DNA of 64,000 nucleotides from Lacunisphaera sp. (GCA_029945445.1 JAQSCO010000014.1:62001-126000), one strand, 5' to 3'. Counted from the stretch's first letter, positions 51,372 to 61,482 are shown. The notes: generated by a model from the letters alone, not told the origin. Program-made: numbers and translations.

Positions 51372-51431
51372 TGGAGGGCGCGCGTCCCTGCGCGCCGAGT
51401 CGAACCGGCCCGCAGAGACGCGGGCCCTCCA
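51372..51431. repeat. Palindromic repeat TGGAGGGCGCG family
   Basis: TGGAGGGCGCGCGTC at the left and GACGCGGGCCCTCCA at the right form an imperfect palindrome of 60 bases. It fills the whole gap between the convergent acyl-CoA dehydrogenase and receiver-kinase genes, so may also terminate transcription. Confidence 0.7.
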
Positions 51432-51432
51432 T

Positions 51433-52551
51433 TCAAGCCATGATCGGGATGCTCGCGTGGACGGTCGTGCCCTTGCCGGGCTCGCTGTCGATGCGCAGTT
51501 CGCCGCCGAGGCGGAACATGATGCGGCGGGCGAGCGCCAGCCCAAGGCCGAGACCCTGCTGCTCAAATTTCTTGCGGTCGTGCTGCTGGAACATCCCGAG
51601 CTGCTGCAGCTGCTTGGGCGTCATCCCGCGGCCCTCGTCGGTGACGGTGAGCCGGAGCTTGCCGCCTTCGGGCTTGAAGGTCACGCGGACGGGCGAGTCC
51701 TTGCGGGAGAAGTTGAGCGCGTTGTCCACCAGTTCCTCGGCGAGCGCGGTGCATTCGGCCGGGCCGCAGCGCAGGCGCGCGCCCGCGATGTCGAGCGTGA
51801 CATCGGCGGCGCGCTTGTGGCGGTCAATGGCGGCCTTGGCGCCGGCAGTGAAGGCGTCGGTGACCTGCTGGCCCTCGAGCAACTCGGCGGGCGGGCGGTT
51901 GGGCGCGTCGAGCGCGATGATGTGGAGATAATTCCGCAGCGTGCGGTGCAGGCGCTTGGCTGAGGTGAGGATGTCGCGCAGGATCGGGCGGATCTCGTCC
52001 TTGCCGAGGTCGTCGAGTTCCTCCTCGAGCATCTCGGTGAGGCCGAAGACGCCGGCGAGCGGCGTGAAGAACTCATGCGGCAGCGTCGCGTGCAGGCTGC
52101 TGCGGAGCTGGTCGATGACGCGGTTCTCGAGATGGCGGCTGATCTCGGCGCGCTTGAGGCGGGCCGCGACGGCGCGGGTGAGGTCGCCGAGCGAGAAGGG
52201 CTTTAAAAGAAAATCGTCGGCGCCGAGCTCCATGCCGGCGCGCGGGTTGGCGTAGGACGGGTCGCCGGTCATGAGCACGAACTGCCGGTCGGCCAGCTCG
52301 GGGTCGAGGCGGAGCTGCTTGAGGAAGCCCTTGCCGTCCTGCCCGGGCATGTCGATGTCGCAGACGATGACGTCGGGCAGGTGGGTGCGGGCCAGCTCGG
52401 CGCCGAGGGCGGTGTTGGGCGCCTGCAGCGTGCGGTAGCCGAAGGCCTCGAGGCCCTCGACCAGGACGGGACGGAGGCGCTGGTCATCATCGATGACGAG
52501 CACGGTCTTGAGGCCGGCGCCGGGCGCCGGACTGGTCGGGGTTTCGGACAT
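51433..52551 (-). CDS. Receiver-histidine kinase hybrid, paralogue
   Basis: 372-aa soluble protein with the same REC-HisKA-like-HATPase layout as the gene at 43469. The receiver has VLVIDDDQRL, VIVCDIDMPG and the Lys of LLKPFSLGDL. The H-box is LPHEFFTPLAGVFG. The ATPase part has EELVDNALNFS, DEGRGM and QGLGLGLALARR. It starts at MSETPTSP, since the 42 upstream in-frame residues show no domain. The two paralogues could act in one relay, which is inference from architecture only. Confidence 0.9.
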   Translation of the reverse strand: MSETPTSPAPGAGLKTVLVIDDDQRLRPVLVEGLEAFGYRTLQAPNTALGAELARTHLPDVIVCDIDMPGQDGKGFLKQLRLDPELADRQFVLMTGDPSYANPRAGMELGADDFLLKPFSLGDLTRAVAARLKRAEISRHLENRVIDQLRSSLHATLPHEFFTPLAGVFGLTEMLEEELDDLGKDEIRPILRDILTSAKRLHRTLRNYLHIIALDAPNRPPAELLEGQQVTDAFTAGAKAAIDRHKRAADVTLDIAGARLRCGPAECTALAEELVDNALNFSRKDSPVRVTFKPEGGKLRLTVTDEGRGMTPKQLQQLGMFQQHDRKKFEQQGLGLGLALARRIMFRLGGELRIDSEPGKGTTVHASIPIMA

Positions 52552-52830
52552 GGGCCACCAGCATGAGTGATGTTGGGCGCGTGGCAATATTTCTGACCGG
52601 ATGAACGCCGTGAAGCTTGTTCGACGCGGAACGTCTGCTGGTGGGTTGGTCACACCCACAGGCTGGCCGATCTCCACCTCGCCCTCGGTTCGCGCGCCCG
52701 TTCGCGCGGCTACACCGCGGCGGTCATTGCGACGCGGGCGCCGGGCAGTCCGACGTCGTGAAGCTGCTGCGGGGGGAGGGAATGGTCCGCGGCTCCCGAA
52801 GTCCGGCTTGTCTCAGCGGCGCCGCGCGTC

Positions 52831-53937
52831 ATGCTGCGGCGCATGACGACCACGGAGGTCTCGATCCGGCCCGCAATGATCAACCATGTGATCAAGGGTC
52901 TGCTGTTCCTGGGCGGCACGCTGGGGCTGGGACTGCTGGCCGGGCAGTTCGCGTTTCTCGACGAGAAGATGCAGGAGCGCGGGGTGCAGCTCGGGTTCGG
53001 CACCGCGTTTGGGGCGGGCGCCGTGTTGTGCGGCCTGGCCACCAGCCGCAATGTCGCGGCGCTGATCTGGCGGCCCCGGCTGACGCTGAATCCCGAGGGC
53101 GTGCGGCTCCGCTGCTGGCGCGGCGTGGGGTTCACGGGATTTTTCCGGGACGTTTACCGGATGCAGGAGCACTGGATTCCGTGGGACGATTTCGGCAAGA
53201 CGGAGGCTTTCACCCACAGCGTGAACGGCATCCCGGTGGAACAGGAGCTGCGCATCCAGACCACGCGGGGGCTGGTGGCGTTCCGCTGGGACGTGTTCAG
53301 CCCGAGCGTTCCGCGCATCCAGCGCACGATCCTCGACTACATTGATGAGCAGTTTCGCGGCCCGAAGCGGGTCACGGCGCGCCTGCCCGATCTCCAGCGC
53401 TTGCGCTGGCAGCAGCCGCTGCAGCTCAAGTTTCCCGTCGTGCAGTGGTGGTGGGCGCTGCTGGCCCTGGCCGCCGGCGCGCTGGCCGGGTGGCAGGCCG
53501 AGGCCGCGGCCGGGTCGGCCGACTGGCTGGGGTTTGTCGGGTTCCTGGGCGTGCTGGGCGGGCTCACGCTGGGCAACATGTGGCGGCAGGGCCGGCGCAA
53601 CGCCGTGGTGGAATTCCGCAGTGACGGCCTCGCGCTCGGTCCCTCCGTCAATGCGCTGCAGGTCATCCCCTGGGCGGACATCCAGTTCGTGCGGCCGCAG
53701 ACCTCCACCAGCGTCACCGCCGGCGGCTCGGGCGGTCCGGCGGTGTTCAACGGGCTCGAGCTGCGCAAGCGGGACGGCAGCTACTTTAATTTCGAGGGCC
53801 TCAACGGCGCGGGGTATGAGCGGTTGCACGCGCTGCTCGAGCCACCCCTCGATGCCGTGATCGCCGCACAGCAGCGCATCGCCCACGGCGAGGCGCCCGA
53901 AGCCGCCGCCCAAGCGGCCGGCCTGGCGCCGCGCTGA
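52831..53937 (+). CDS. Uncharacterised membrane protein with PH-like segments
   Basis: 368-aa protein. Two hydrophobic segments near residues 22-42 and 52-72 are followed by a beta-rich part (LTLNPEGVRLRCWRG, IPWDDFGKTEAF), a second pair of helices near 205-255 and a second beta-rich part (VEFRSDGLALGPSVNALQVIPWADIQFV). The two beta parts resemble each other and bacterial PH-like domains, hence an internal duplication is likely. A start four codons later is equally possible. Function unknown. The 279-bp region before it contains no gene that I can support. Confidence 0.65.
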   Translation: MLRRMTTTEVSIRPAMINHVIKGLLFLGGTLGLGLLAGQFAFLDEKMQERGVQLGFGTAFGAGAVLCGLATSRNVAALIWRPRLTLNPEGVRLRCWRGVGFTGFFRDVYRMQEHWIPWDDFGKTEAFTHSVNGIPVEQELRIQTTRGLVAFRWDVFSPSVPRIQRTILDYIDEQFRGPKRVTARLPDLQRLRWQQPLQLKFPVVQWWWALLALAAGALAGWQAEAAAGSADWLGFVGFLGVLGGLTLGNMWRQGRRNAVVEFRSDGLALGPSVNALQVIPWADIQFVRPQTSTSVTAGGSGGPAVFNGLELRKRDGSYFNFEGLNGAGYERLHALLEPPLDAVIAAQQRIAHGEAPEAAAQAAGLAPR

Positions 53938-53952
53938 AGCCCGGTCCGGCGC

Positions 53953-55353
53953 TTAAAATTCCGCCGTGCCCGGCGTGCGGGCGAAGGGGATGACGTCGCG
54001 GATGTTGGCGACGCCGGTCACGAACATCAGCATACGCTCGAAACCGAGGCCGAAGCCCGCGTGCGGCACGGTGCCGTAGCGGCGCAGGTCGAGATACCAC
54101 CAGTAGTTCTTCTCGTCGAGGTGGTGCAGCACCATGCCGGCGCGAAGCTTGTCGAGGCGCTCCTCACGCTGGCTGCCGCCGATGATTTCGCCGATCCCGG
54201 GGACGAGCAGGTCCATCGCGGCGACGGTCTCGCGGCCGTCCGCGCAGCCGTCGGTCTGGCGCATATAGAACGCCTTGATCGCGCGCGGATAATTGTAGAC
54301 GGTGACCGGGCACTTGAAGTGCTCCTCGGTGAGGTAGCGCTCGTGCTCCGACTGGAGGTTGTCGCCCCACGCGACCGGATGCTCCCAGGTCTTGCCGCTC
54401 TTGCCGAGAATCTCGACGGCCTCGGTGTAGCTGCAGCGGACAAACGGCTTGTCCAACACGAAGTCGAGGCGCGCGAGCAGCTCCTGGTCGACGAACTTGG
54501 AAAAGAACTCGAGGTCGCCGGCGCAGTGGGCGCGGACGTCGCGGATGAGGTATTTCACGAACTCCTCGGCGAGGTCCATGTCGCCGTGGAGGTCGCAGAA
54601 TGCCACCTCGGGCTCGATCATCCAGAACTCGGAGGCGTGGCGCGAGGTGTGGGAGTTCTCGGCGCGGAAGGTCGGGCCGAAGGTGTAGACGTTGCTCAGC
54701 GCGCAGGCGAAGATCTCGGCCTCGAGCTGGCCGGAGACGGTGAGGAAGGTTTTCTTGCCGAAGAAATCCTTGGCGTGGTCCACGTGCTTGCCGCCTTCGG
54801 CCTTCGGCGGGTTCTCGAGGTCGAGCGTCGTCACGCGGAACATGTCGCCCGCGCCCTCGGCATCGCTGGCCGTGACGATAGGCGTGTGGACGTAATAGAA
54901 GCCCTTGTCCTGGAAAAACTGGTGGACGGCATAGGCCAGCCGGCTGCGGACGCGGAAGACGGCGCCGAAGAGGTTCGAGCGCGGGCGCAGGTGGGCGATC
55001 TCGCGCAGGAATTCCATCGTGTGGCCCTTCTTCTGGAGCGGGTAGGTGGCGTCGGCCTCGCCGAGCACGGTGAATTTTTCCGCCACGACCTCCCACTTCT
55101 GGCCGCCGCCCTTGGACTCGACGAGCTTGCCGCTGACCTCGACGGACGCGCCGGTGTTGGCCTTGGCGATGTGGACGTAGTCCGGCAGCGCGGCGTCGAC
55201 GATGACCTGGAGGCCCTTGAGGCAGGAGCCGTCGTTGAGCTCGATGAACGAGAAGGCCTTGGCATCGCGGCGGGTGCGGACCCAGCCTTGGAGGAGAATG
55301 GCGTCGGCGGGTGCGGTGGCGTTGAGGGCGTCTTTGACGAGGGTGCGGATCAT
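53953..55353 (-). CDS. asnS: Asparaginyl-tRNA synthetase
   Basis: 466-aa class IIb aminoacyl-tRNA synthetase. An N-terminal OB-fold anticodon-binding domain ([25 protein letters not shown]) is followed by the catalytic core with motif 2 [21 protein letters not shown] and motif 3 [15 protein letters not shown]. The [17 protein letters not shown] stretch and length are typical of AsnRS rather than AspRS. Start at MIRTLVKDA; the preceding in-frame extension overlaps an intergenic palindromic repeat. Confidence 0.97.
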   Translation of the reverse strand: MIRTLVKDALNATAPADAILLQGWVRTRRDAKAFSFIELNDGSCLKGLQVIVDAALPDYVHIAKANTGASVEVSGKLVESKGGGQKWEVVAEKFTVLGEADATYPLQKKGHTMEFLREIAHLRPRSNLFGAVFRVRSRLAYAVHQFFQDKGFYYVHTPIVTASDAEGAGDMFRVTTLDLENPPKAEGGKHVDHAKDFFGKKTFLTVSGQLEAEIFACALSNVYTFGPTFRAENSHTSRHASEFWMIEPEVAFCDLHGDMDLAEEFVKYLIRDVRAHCAGDLEFFSKFVDQELLARLDFVLDKPFVRCSYTEAVEILGKSGKTWEHPVAWGDNLQSEHERYLTEEHFKCPVTVYNYPRAIKAFYMRQTDGCADGRETVAAMDLLVPGIGEIIGGSQREERLDKLRAGMVLHHLDEKNYWWYLDLRRYGTVPHAGFGLGFERMLMFVTGVANIRDVIPFARTPGTAEF

Positions 55354-55410
55354 GGGGAGAAGCGCGCAGCCAAGCGGTTCGCCGTGTCCGAGGCAAATCA
55401 GGAAACGCCG

Positions 55411-55482
55411 TGTAGGGCCGCCGCTTGTCGGCGGGCCGGCTGACGAACGCACCTCGGCCCGCCGTCAAGCGCCGGCCCTACA
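55411..55482. repeat. Palindromic repeat TGTAGGGC family, copy 2
   Basis: TGTAGGGCCGCCGCTTGTCG at the left edge and GCGCCGGCCCTACA at the right edge form a 72-base imperfect palindrome. It is related to 48740-48795. It lies between asnS and the acyltransferase gene. Confidence 0.7.
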
Positions 55483-55494
55483 TTGGGCGGCAAA

Positions 55495-56628
55495 TCAGGA
55501 AACGCGGGCCTCGAGCCGCGCGACCAGCCGGCGGCCGAGCGCGATGCCGGGCAGCTCGATGGCCTGCCAGGTCGCCCAGGAGATCGCCCCGGCGACGATG
55601 AGCAGCATCAGGAACGCGAGCGGCGTGACCAGCGGACCGTCGAACGGCAGGCCGTCGTGCCATTGCAGGTAGAAGAACTGCATTACGGCGAAATGCACGA
55701 AGTAGAGGCTGTAGCTGATTTTCCCGAAGAAGACGACGAGCGGGTTGACGAGCAGCGGCGACCGCAGGTGGTGCAGCGCCAGGCCGAACAGCAGGAAGGC
55801 CGTCCCATACGCCGCCGTGACAAAGAGGGACGGCGGCAGCACCGGCGGCATTTGCCAGAAGAGTGCGCCGGCGCTCAGCAGGAAGGCGGCGAGGCAGGCC
55901 CAGCCGATGCGGCGGTCGGGCCGGTCGCGGCTTTCGCGCTGCAGGTAGTAGAGCAGGATGCCGCAGGCGAAGACCGGCAGCTCCCCGAAGATCCAGAAGA
56001 ACTTGAAGTTCTCCGCGAGGTAGGCGAAGCGGGCCGGGTAGTTCGGCGTGAGCAGCGGCGCGAGCCACGCGTTCATCAGCGGGCCGAGCACGAGGGTGAT
56101 GACGAGGAGTCGCAGCGCCCACGCGCGCGTCGGGACGAATTTGAAGAGCAGCGGCAGCAGCAGGTAGAACGAAGTCTCCGCGGCGATCGACCAGCCGCCC
56201 GGCACGACCGAGTTGATGGTTTCGGGATGCCAGCCATGCAGGAAGAGGGCGGTCAGCATCACATGGGCCGAGTCCAGCCCGCGCGGCGCCCAGAAGCGCG
56301 GCCCCAGGCCGACCAGCAGCACGAAACCCACGAGGCCGACATAAAACATGGGCGCGACGCGGAAGAAGCGGCGGACGAAGAAATCAGCGACCGGCCGGCG
56401 TTCGGCCGGCCGCCGCGTTTCATTGGACAGGAACAGGGCAAAGGCGCTGGCGACGAAGAAGAGCTGCACGCCGAGCGCGCCGTTGCGACAGAGTTGGACG
56501 GCCCATTCCGAGGTTGGTTTCGTCCACTGGCCCGCGTGGGTCAGCACCACGCCGAGGATGGCGTAACCGCGCATCGCATCGATCGCGGCGAGATGCGGCG
56601 GGGCGGCGGGGGTGGGGGCGGCGGTCAT
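55495..56628 (-). CDS. Acyltransferase 3 family membrane protein
   Basis: 377-aa polytopic acyltransferase-3 protein (OafA/NodX type) with about ten membrane helices. The family start is IDAMRGYAILGVVLTHAGQ with the conserved His in the first helix, and RRFFRVAPMFYVGL follows. It likely acetylates or otherwise acylates a surface saccharide; no glycan cluster is adjacent. The start at MTAAPT is chosen by distance to the first helix. Confidence 0.88.
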   Translation of the reverse strand: MTAAPTPAAPPHLAAIDAMRGYAILGVVLTHAGQWTKPTSEWAVQLCRNGALGVQLFFVASAFALFLSNETRRPAERRPVADFFVRRFFRVAPMFYVGLVGFVLLVGLGPRFWAPRGLDSAHVMLTALFLHGWHPETINSVVPGGWSIAAETSFYLLLPLLFKFVPTRAWALRLLVITLVLGPLMNAWLAPLLTPNYPARFAYLAENFKFFWIFGELPVFACGILLYYLQRESRDRPDRRIGWACLAAFLLSAGALFWQMPPVLPPSLFVTAAYGTAFLLFGLALHHLRSPLLVNPLVVFFGKISYSLYFVHFAVMQFFYLQWHDGLPFDGPLVTPLAFLMLLIVAGAISWATWQAIELPGIALGRRLVARLEARVS

Positions 56629-56700
56629 GCGTGGGCAGCATGCGCGCGCCGGCCGCGGGGCCAATCAGAATTGAGGCGGGCAGTCAGGATTGGTGGAGGC

Positions 56701-56764
56701 GGAGTGCCCTCACTCCGCGAGGCAGGCGCAGCGCAGTCGCAAATCCGCGGGGTGAGGGCACCCC
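56701..56764. repeat. Palindromic repeat, GTGCCCTCAC family
   Basis: The left arm GGAGTGCCCTCACTCCGCG (56701-56719) and right arm CGCGGGGTGAGGGCACCCC (56746-56764) are imperfect complements. It lies between the acyltransferase and M14 genes, both on the minus strand. Confidence 0.65.
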
Positions 56765-56782
56765 GCCCCCATTCCTGCCGCC

Positions 56783-58585
56783 TCAGCGCTCAATACCGAC
56801 CGGGTAGAGCAGGTAGCGGTCGTCGTAGAATTTGCTGCGCGCGTAGAACCACTGCAGCCGCGCGGTCGGGTCCGCAGCGAACTTCGGGTCGGCGGCGAGC
56901 TTCGCCGCGAATTCGGCTTTCAGTTTTGGGTCATCCGCGAGCATCTGCTCCGCCATGGGCGCGACGACGTAGCCCTCGATGTATTCGGTGCGCTGGAGGA
57001 TCTCGTTGAAGAAACCCCACGCGCAGAGCGAGTCGTTGCTGGCGGGCTCGAGCAGGAGCACGGCCAAGTCGCCCAGCGGCTGGTCAGTGGAGATGCGCAC
57101 GGAGCCGGCGGGGAAGGTCTCGGTGCGCGGCTCGGCCTTCACATCGGCCGAGAAAGTGTAGCGTCCCTCGAAGAGGTTCTCCGTGGTGAATGGCTGCAGG
57201 CGGCGGTTCTCCAGCCGATACATATCCACGGCCACGGTGCGCGGGGCCGCGAGGGTTTCCATCGCGAGGCCGTGGGCTTTGAGGCGGGCGATGACCTCGG
57301 GCTTGGTGACCGGCACCCAGTAGGCCTTCGGCCGGCTGAGCTGGACGCCGGCCTTGGGGCTCATGACCGGCAGCGCGGGATAAACCTTGGGGGTGCCGAG
57401 CCAGCGGACCTCCTTGATGCCGGAGGCGGGCGAGACGTAGGTGTCGTAGGCGATGCCGGCGAAGTCGGCCTTCGTCACGTCCGGCTTGTCCGCGTTGATC
57501 CAATTGGCGGCAAGGACCGCGGGCCGCGCGGCCGAGTCGGCGGCGATGGCGGCGCGGAGGCTGGCGGCATTTTCCCCGACGGTGCGCAGCGCGGCCTCGA
57601 GCAGCACATAGGTGCCGAGCACGCGCTGCGGGTAAGGCTTGAGCGAGTGATTCTCGACGAGGATGGCCGGCAGGTGGCGGAGATCGCCATAGGCGTTGGA
57701 GAAGCGCGGGTCGGCGTTGCCGCCGCCGAAAATGCCCTGCGGCAGATCGCGGTCATCCACCGCCGTGTTGATCAGTTCGCCGGGGAGGTGGCCGCCGGCC
57801 GCGAGCGCGGCATCGACGGCGGGCCGCAAGTGCTGGTCCAGCCAGCGCGCGCATTGCGGCGACCACGCGGGGCCGCCGTTCTCGCCGTGGTAGCCATAGG
57901 TGATGTCGTATTGGTAATCGATGCCGTCGGTGACGTGCAGATCGAGGTAGAGGGAGGGCGACCACTTGTTCAGCAGTGCGATCATGCCCTGCATCTCGGG
58001 CGTGTCCATTTTCACGTAGTCGCGGTTGAGGTTCAGGTTCTGCGCGGTGGTGCGCCAGCCCTGGTGCACCGGGCCGCGTTGGTTGGGGCGGTTCCACTCG
58101 GAGCTGCGCTCGTGGCCGTCGGCGTTGAAAATCGGGACGAAGACGAAGTCAGCCTTGTCCAGCAGCGCGGCCTTGCCGCCGAAGGCGAGGTCGCGGAGCA
58201 GCATCAGGCCGGCGTCCTTGCCGTCGATCTCGCCCGAGTGGATGCCGGCCTGCGCGAGCAGCACGGATTTGCCGGCGCCGCCCTTGCTCGCGATGACGAC
58301 ATAGAGCGGGCGGCCCTGCGCAGTGACGCCGAATTGCTGCAGCTTCAGCAAGGGCGTCGCGGCGCAAAGTTTCTTCAGCCAGGCGACGGTCTCGTCGTAG
58401 TTCGGCGTGTCGAGCAGGCCCATCTTTTCCGCGGGGGTGATCCACGGGTTGCCGGGCTTCGCGATCAACGCCTCGCTCGCGCCGTGCCACGGCGGGGCGG
58501 GCGGCAGAAAGTCAGCCGGGCTGGCGGCGAAGGCGGCCGTGAACAGTGAGCAGCAAACGATGAACGGGCGGAGGCGTGGGCGCAT
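56783..58585 (-). CDS. M14 family zinc carboxypeptidase, exported
   Basis: 600-aa protein with a signal peptide (to about residue 21). The M14 peptidase domain has zinc ligands H116 and E119 (AGIHSGEIDG) and H217 (LYLDLHVTD) and a probable catalytic Glu E311 (ILVENHSLKP). A roughly 280-residue C-terminal region without a recognised domain follows. It probably trims peptides in the periplasm or outside. Start at MRPRLRPFIV gives the signal peptide. Confidence 0.9.
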   Translation of the reverse strand: MRPRLRPFIVCCSLFTAAFAASPADFLPPAPPWHGASEALIAKPGNPWITPAEKMGLLDTPNYDETVAWLKKLCAATPLLKLQQFGVTAQGRPLYVVIASKGGAGKSVLLAQAGIHSGEIDGKDAGLMLLRDLAFGGKAALLDKADFVFVPIFNADGHERSSEWNRPNQRGPVHQGWRTTAQNLNLNRDYVKMDTPEMQGMIALLNKWSPSLYLDLHVTDGIDYQYDITYGYHGENGGPAWSPQCARWLDQHLRPAVDAALAAGGHLPGELINTAVDDRDLPQGIFGGGNADPRFSNAYGDLRHLPAILVENHSLKPYPQRVLGTYVLLEAALRTVGENAASLRAAIAADSAARPAVLAANWINADKPDVTKADFAGIAYDTYVSPASGIKEVRWLGTPKVYPALPVMSPKAGVQLSRPKAYWVPVTKPEVIARLKAHGLAMETLAAPRTVAVDMYRLENRRLQPFTTENLFEGRYTFSADVKAEPRTETFPAGSVRISTDQPLGDLAVLLLEPASNDSLCAWGFFNEILQRTEYIEGYVVAPMAEQMLADDPKLKAEFAAKLAADPKFAADPTARLQWFYARSKFYDDRYLLYPVGIER

Positions 58586-58706
58586 GCCAGCAGGGAAAGC
58601 AGAATCTTCCGAAAGACGAAGGGAAATTACCCGTGGCCGGCACCGTCGGCGGGAAACTTTGCAGCCTTCACTTCCGGGCGGAAATTGGGATGCTCCCGGC
58701 CGACGC

Positions 58707-59987
58707 ATGAACCTGCCCCGTCCCGTTCTTTTCTGCCTTGGCCTGCTGCTCATGTCAGCCTGTGGGCACGGGGCGAAAGCCCCGCTGGTCATCACGGACT
58801 TCGGTGCGGTCGCGGGCGGCACCGCGCTGAACACCGCCGCGATCCAGGCGGCGATCGATGCCGCGGCGGCGCGCGGCGCCGGCACCGTCGTCATCCCAGC
58901 CGGAGTTTTCCGCAGCGGATCCATTTTCCTCAAGCAGGGCGTCGCCCTCCACCTCGCCGCGGGCGCGGTATTGAAGGGCTCGGAAAACATCGCCGACTAT
59001 CCGAAGCAGCCAACGCGCATTGAGGGACACTTCGAGTCTTGGCGCGTGGCGCTGGTCAACGCCTCGGGCCTGACCGGGCTGCGCATCAGCGGCCCCGGCA
59101 AGCTCGACGGCAGCGGCCCGGTCTTCTGGCGGGCGTTCTGGCAACGGCGGAAGGAAAACCCCCAGTGCACCAACCTCGAGGTCGAGCGGCCGCGGTTGAT
59201 GTTCATCGACCGCTGCACCAATGTTCGTATTACGAACATTGCGCTGGAGGACTCCGGTTTCTGGAACCTCCACCTCTACCGCTGCCGCGACGTGCTCATC
59301 GAGGGCGTCCGCATCACCATCCCGGGCGCCAGCGCCGAGCTGCGCGGCCCGAGCACCGATGGCATCGACGTGGACAGCTCGCAAAAGGTGACCATCCGGA
59401 AATGCTACATCTCGAGCAACGACGACGACATCGCCCTCAAGGGCAGCAAGGGCCCGCTCGCTGACCACGACGCCGACAGCCCGCCGGTCGAGGACATCCT
59501 CGTCGAGGATTGCGAGATCGGCGACGGCAACGGCCTCATCACCTGCGGCAGCGAGGCGACCGTGGTCCGTCGCGTGACGGCGCGCAATTGCGTGATGTCC
59601 GGCCGCGCCACCGTGCTCACGCTGAAGCTCCGGCCCGACACGCCGCAGCACTACGAGGACATCACGATCGAGAACATCAAGCTGGCCGGCGGCGGCCGCC
59701 TGCTGAACGTCGCGCCGTGGACGCAGTTCTTCGACCTGAAGGGCCTGCCTGCGCCGGCCCGCACGGTGAACAACGTCACGCTGCGCAACATCACCGGCAG
59801 CTACCACGCGCTCGGCACGCTGCGCGGCAACGCTGGCGACACCCTGCGCGACATCACGCTGGAGAACATCGCCGTGAAGCTGGCGGATGAAACCTTCGCC
59901 CCCGGCCCGGTGCAGAACCTCGTGCTGAAAAACGTTGTCGTGAACGGCCGGCCGATCGAGACACCCATGCCGGCCGCGAAGCCTTGA
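58707..59987 (+). CDS. Glycoside hydrolase family 28 (polygalacturonase-like) lipoprotein
   Basis: 426-aa right-handed beta-helix protein. A lipoprotein-type signal ends LLLMSAC. Family motifs are DFGAVAGG, STDGIDVDSS (D218, D221) and SNDDDIALK (D239-D241), which carry the catalytic acids of GH28. The usual GHG motif is replaced by TCGSEA and RIK is not clearly preserved, so activity may be on a rhamnogalacturonan or other polymer rather than plain pectate. No other polysaccharide genes are adjacent. Confidence 0.88.
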   Translation: MNLPRPVLFCLGLLLMSACGHGAKAPLVITDFGAVAGGTALNTAAIQAAIDAAAARGAGTVVIPAGVFRSGSIFLKQGVALHLAAGAVLKGSENIADYPKQPTRIEGHFESWRVALVNASGLTGLRISGPGKLDGSGPVFWRAFWQRRKENPQCTNLEVERPRLMFIDRCTNVRITNIALEDSGFWNLHLYRCRDVLIEGVRITIPGASAELRGPSTDGIDVDSSQKVTIRKCYISSNDDDIALKGSKGPLADHDADSPPVEDILVEDCEIGDGNGLITCGSEATVVRRVTARNCVMSGRATVLTLKLRPDTPQHYEDITIENIKLAGGGRLLNVAPWTQFFDLKGLPAPARTVNNVTLRNITGSYHALGTLRGNAGDTLRDITLENIAVKLADETFAPGPVQNLVLKNVVVNGRPIETPMPAAKP

Positions 59988-60076
59988 GGCTGTGCCGGGT
60001 CGAAATCTCACGGATTAGCCGGTTCGCCCGGGTTCGCGTATTTGACCGCGGGCGCGGCCGCCGCTACATCCCTCGC

Positions 60077-61426
60077 ATGAAGACCCTGCTCTCCGACGCC
60101 TCAAGCCGCGCCGTCCGCTACCTGCATGACATCCAGCACCGGGCCGTGGCGCCGGCCCCCGCGGCCATTGCCGCGCTCCGCGCGTTGGACGAGCCGCTGC
60201 CCGCCGGGCCGACTGACCCGGCGGCAACTTTGCGAGTGCTCGACGAGGTCGGCTCCCCCGCCACGATGGGCATGGCCGGCCCGCGTTTTTTCGGCTTTGT
60301 CATCGGCGGGTCGCTCCCCGTCACGCTCGCGGCCAACTGGCTCGCCGGGGCGTGGGACCAGAACGCGGCGATGGATCGCGCCACGCCGGGGGTGGCGCGG
60401 CTTGAGCAGGTCGCGCTCCGCTGGCTGCTCGACGTGCTCGGACTGCCGGCGGACGCGACCGGGGCGTTCGTCACCGGCGCGACCGTCGCCAACCAGACGG
60501 CGCTGGCCGCCGCGCGGCACGCCGTGCTCAAGCGCGTCGGCTGGAACGTCGAGGCGGATGGTCTTTTCGGGGCCCCGCCCATCACGGTCATCGTCGGCGC
60601 CGAGATTCATCCCTCGGTCACAAAATCGCTCGGCCTGGTGGGACTGGGCCGCAACCGGGTCATCAAGGTGCCGGTGGACAACCAGGGCCGCCTGCGCGTG
60701 GACAAATTACCCGCGATATCCGGTCCGACCATCGTGTGCGTGCAGGTGGGCAACGTGAACACGGGATCCTGCGACCCGGTCGGCGAAATCTGCCGCATCG
60801 CCCAGGCGGCCGGCGCGTGGGTGCACGTCGACGGAGCATTCGGACTGTGGGCGGCGGCCGCGCCGTCGCGCGCGCACCTGGTGGCCGGGCTGGCCGACGC
60901 CGACTCGTGGGCGACCGACGCCCACAAGTGGCTCAACGTGCCCTATGACTGCGGGCTGGCGTTCGTGCGCGACCCGCTGGCGCTGCAGGCCGCCATGGCG
61001 ATCACCGCCGAATACCTGCCGACGCAGACCGAGCAGCGCAACCCGTGCGACTTCACGCCCGAGCTGTCGCGCCGCGCGCGCGGCGTCGAGGTGTGGGCGG
61101 CGCTGCGCTCGCTCGGCCGGGCGGGGTTGGCGGAGATGATCGAGCGGAATTGCGCGCAGGCGCGGCGTTTCGCGGAAAAACTTTCGGCGGCCGGCTATGA
61201 AATCCTGAACGACGTGGTGCTCAACCAGGTGCTGGTTGCCTTTGGTGACGCGGAAAAAACCAAGCGCGTCATCGCGGGCATCCAGGAGGAGGGCACGTGC
61301 TGGGCGGGTGTCACGGTGTGGCAGGGCCGCACGGCGATGCGCATCAGCGTGTCGTCCTGGGCGACGACCGACACTGATGTCGACCGCAGCATTGAGGCGA
61401 TGGTGCGCGTGGCGCGCAGCGTTTGA
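60077..61426 (+). CDS. Group II PLP-dependent decarboxylase family protein
   Basis: 449-aa fold-type I PLP enzyme of the group II amino acid decarboxylase family (glutamate/aromatic/diaminobutyrate type). The cofactor Lys is K284 in TDAHKWLNVPYDCG, with VHVDGAFGLWAA upstream. The N-terminal AGPRFFGFVIGGSLP and the GATVANQTALAAAR phosphate-binding region are typical. Substrate specificity cannot be read out. It is a single-gene unit. Confidence 0.9.
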   Translation: MKTLLSDASSRAVRYLHDIQHRAVAPAPAAIAALRALDEPLPAGPTDPAATLRVLDEVGSPATMGMAGPRFFGFVIGGSLPVTLAANWLAGAWDQNAAMDRATPGVARLEQVALRWLLDVLGLPADATGAFVTGATVANQTALAAARHAVLKRVGWNVEADGLFGAPPITVIVGAEIHPSVTKSLGLVGLGRNRVIKVPVDNQGRLRVDKLPAISGPTIVCVQVGNVNTGSCDPVGEICRIAQAAGAWVHVDGAFGLWAAAAPSRAHLVAGLADADSWATDAHKWLNVPYDCGLAFVRDPLALQAAMAITAEYLPTQTEQRNPCDFTPELSRRARGVEVWAALRSLGRAGLAEMIERNCAQARRFAEKLSAAGYEILNDVVLNQVLVAFGDAEKTKRVIAGIQEEGTCWAGVTVWQGRTAMRISVSSWATTDTDVDRSIEAMVRVARSV

Positions 61427-61482
61427 GAAGTCGGAGGTTGATCGACCAGTTGGGCACGCGCCGCCGCCAAATCCGCTGGCAG

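Noticed and set aside
52552-52830. Small coding genes in the gap before the membrane protein gene
   Set aside because: Frames there are Arg/Ala-rich and lack start context or motifs; I see nothing supportable.
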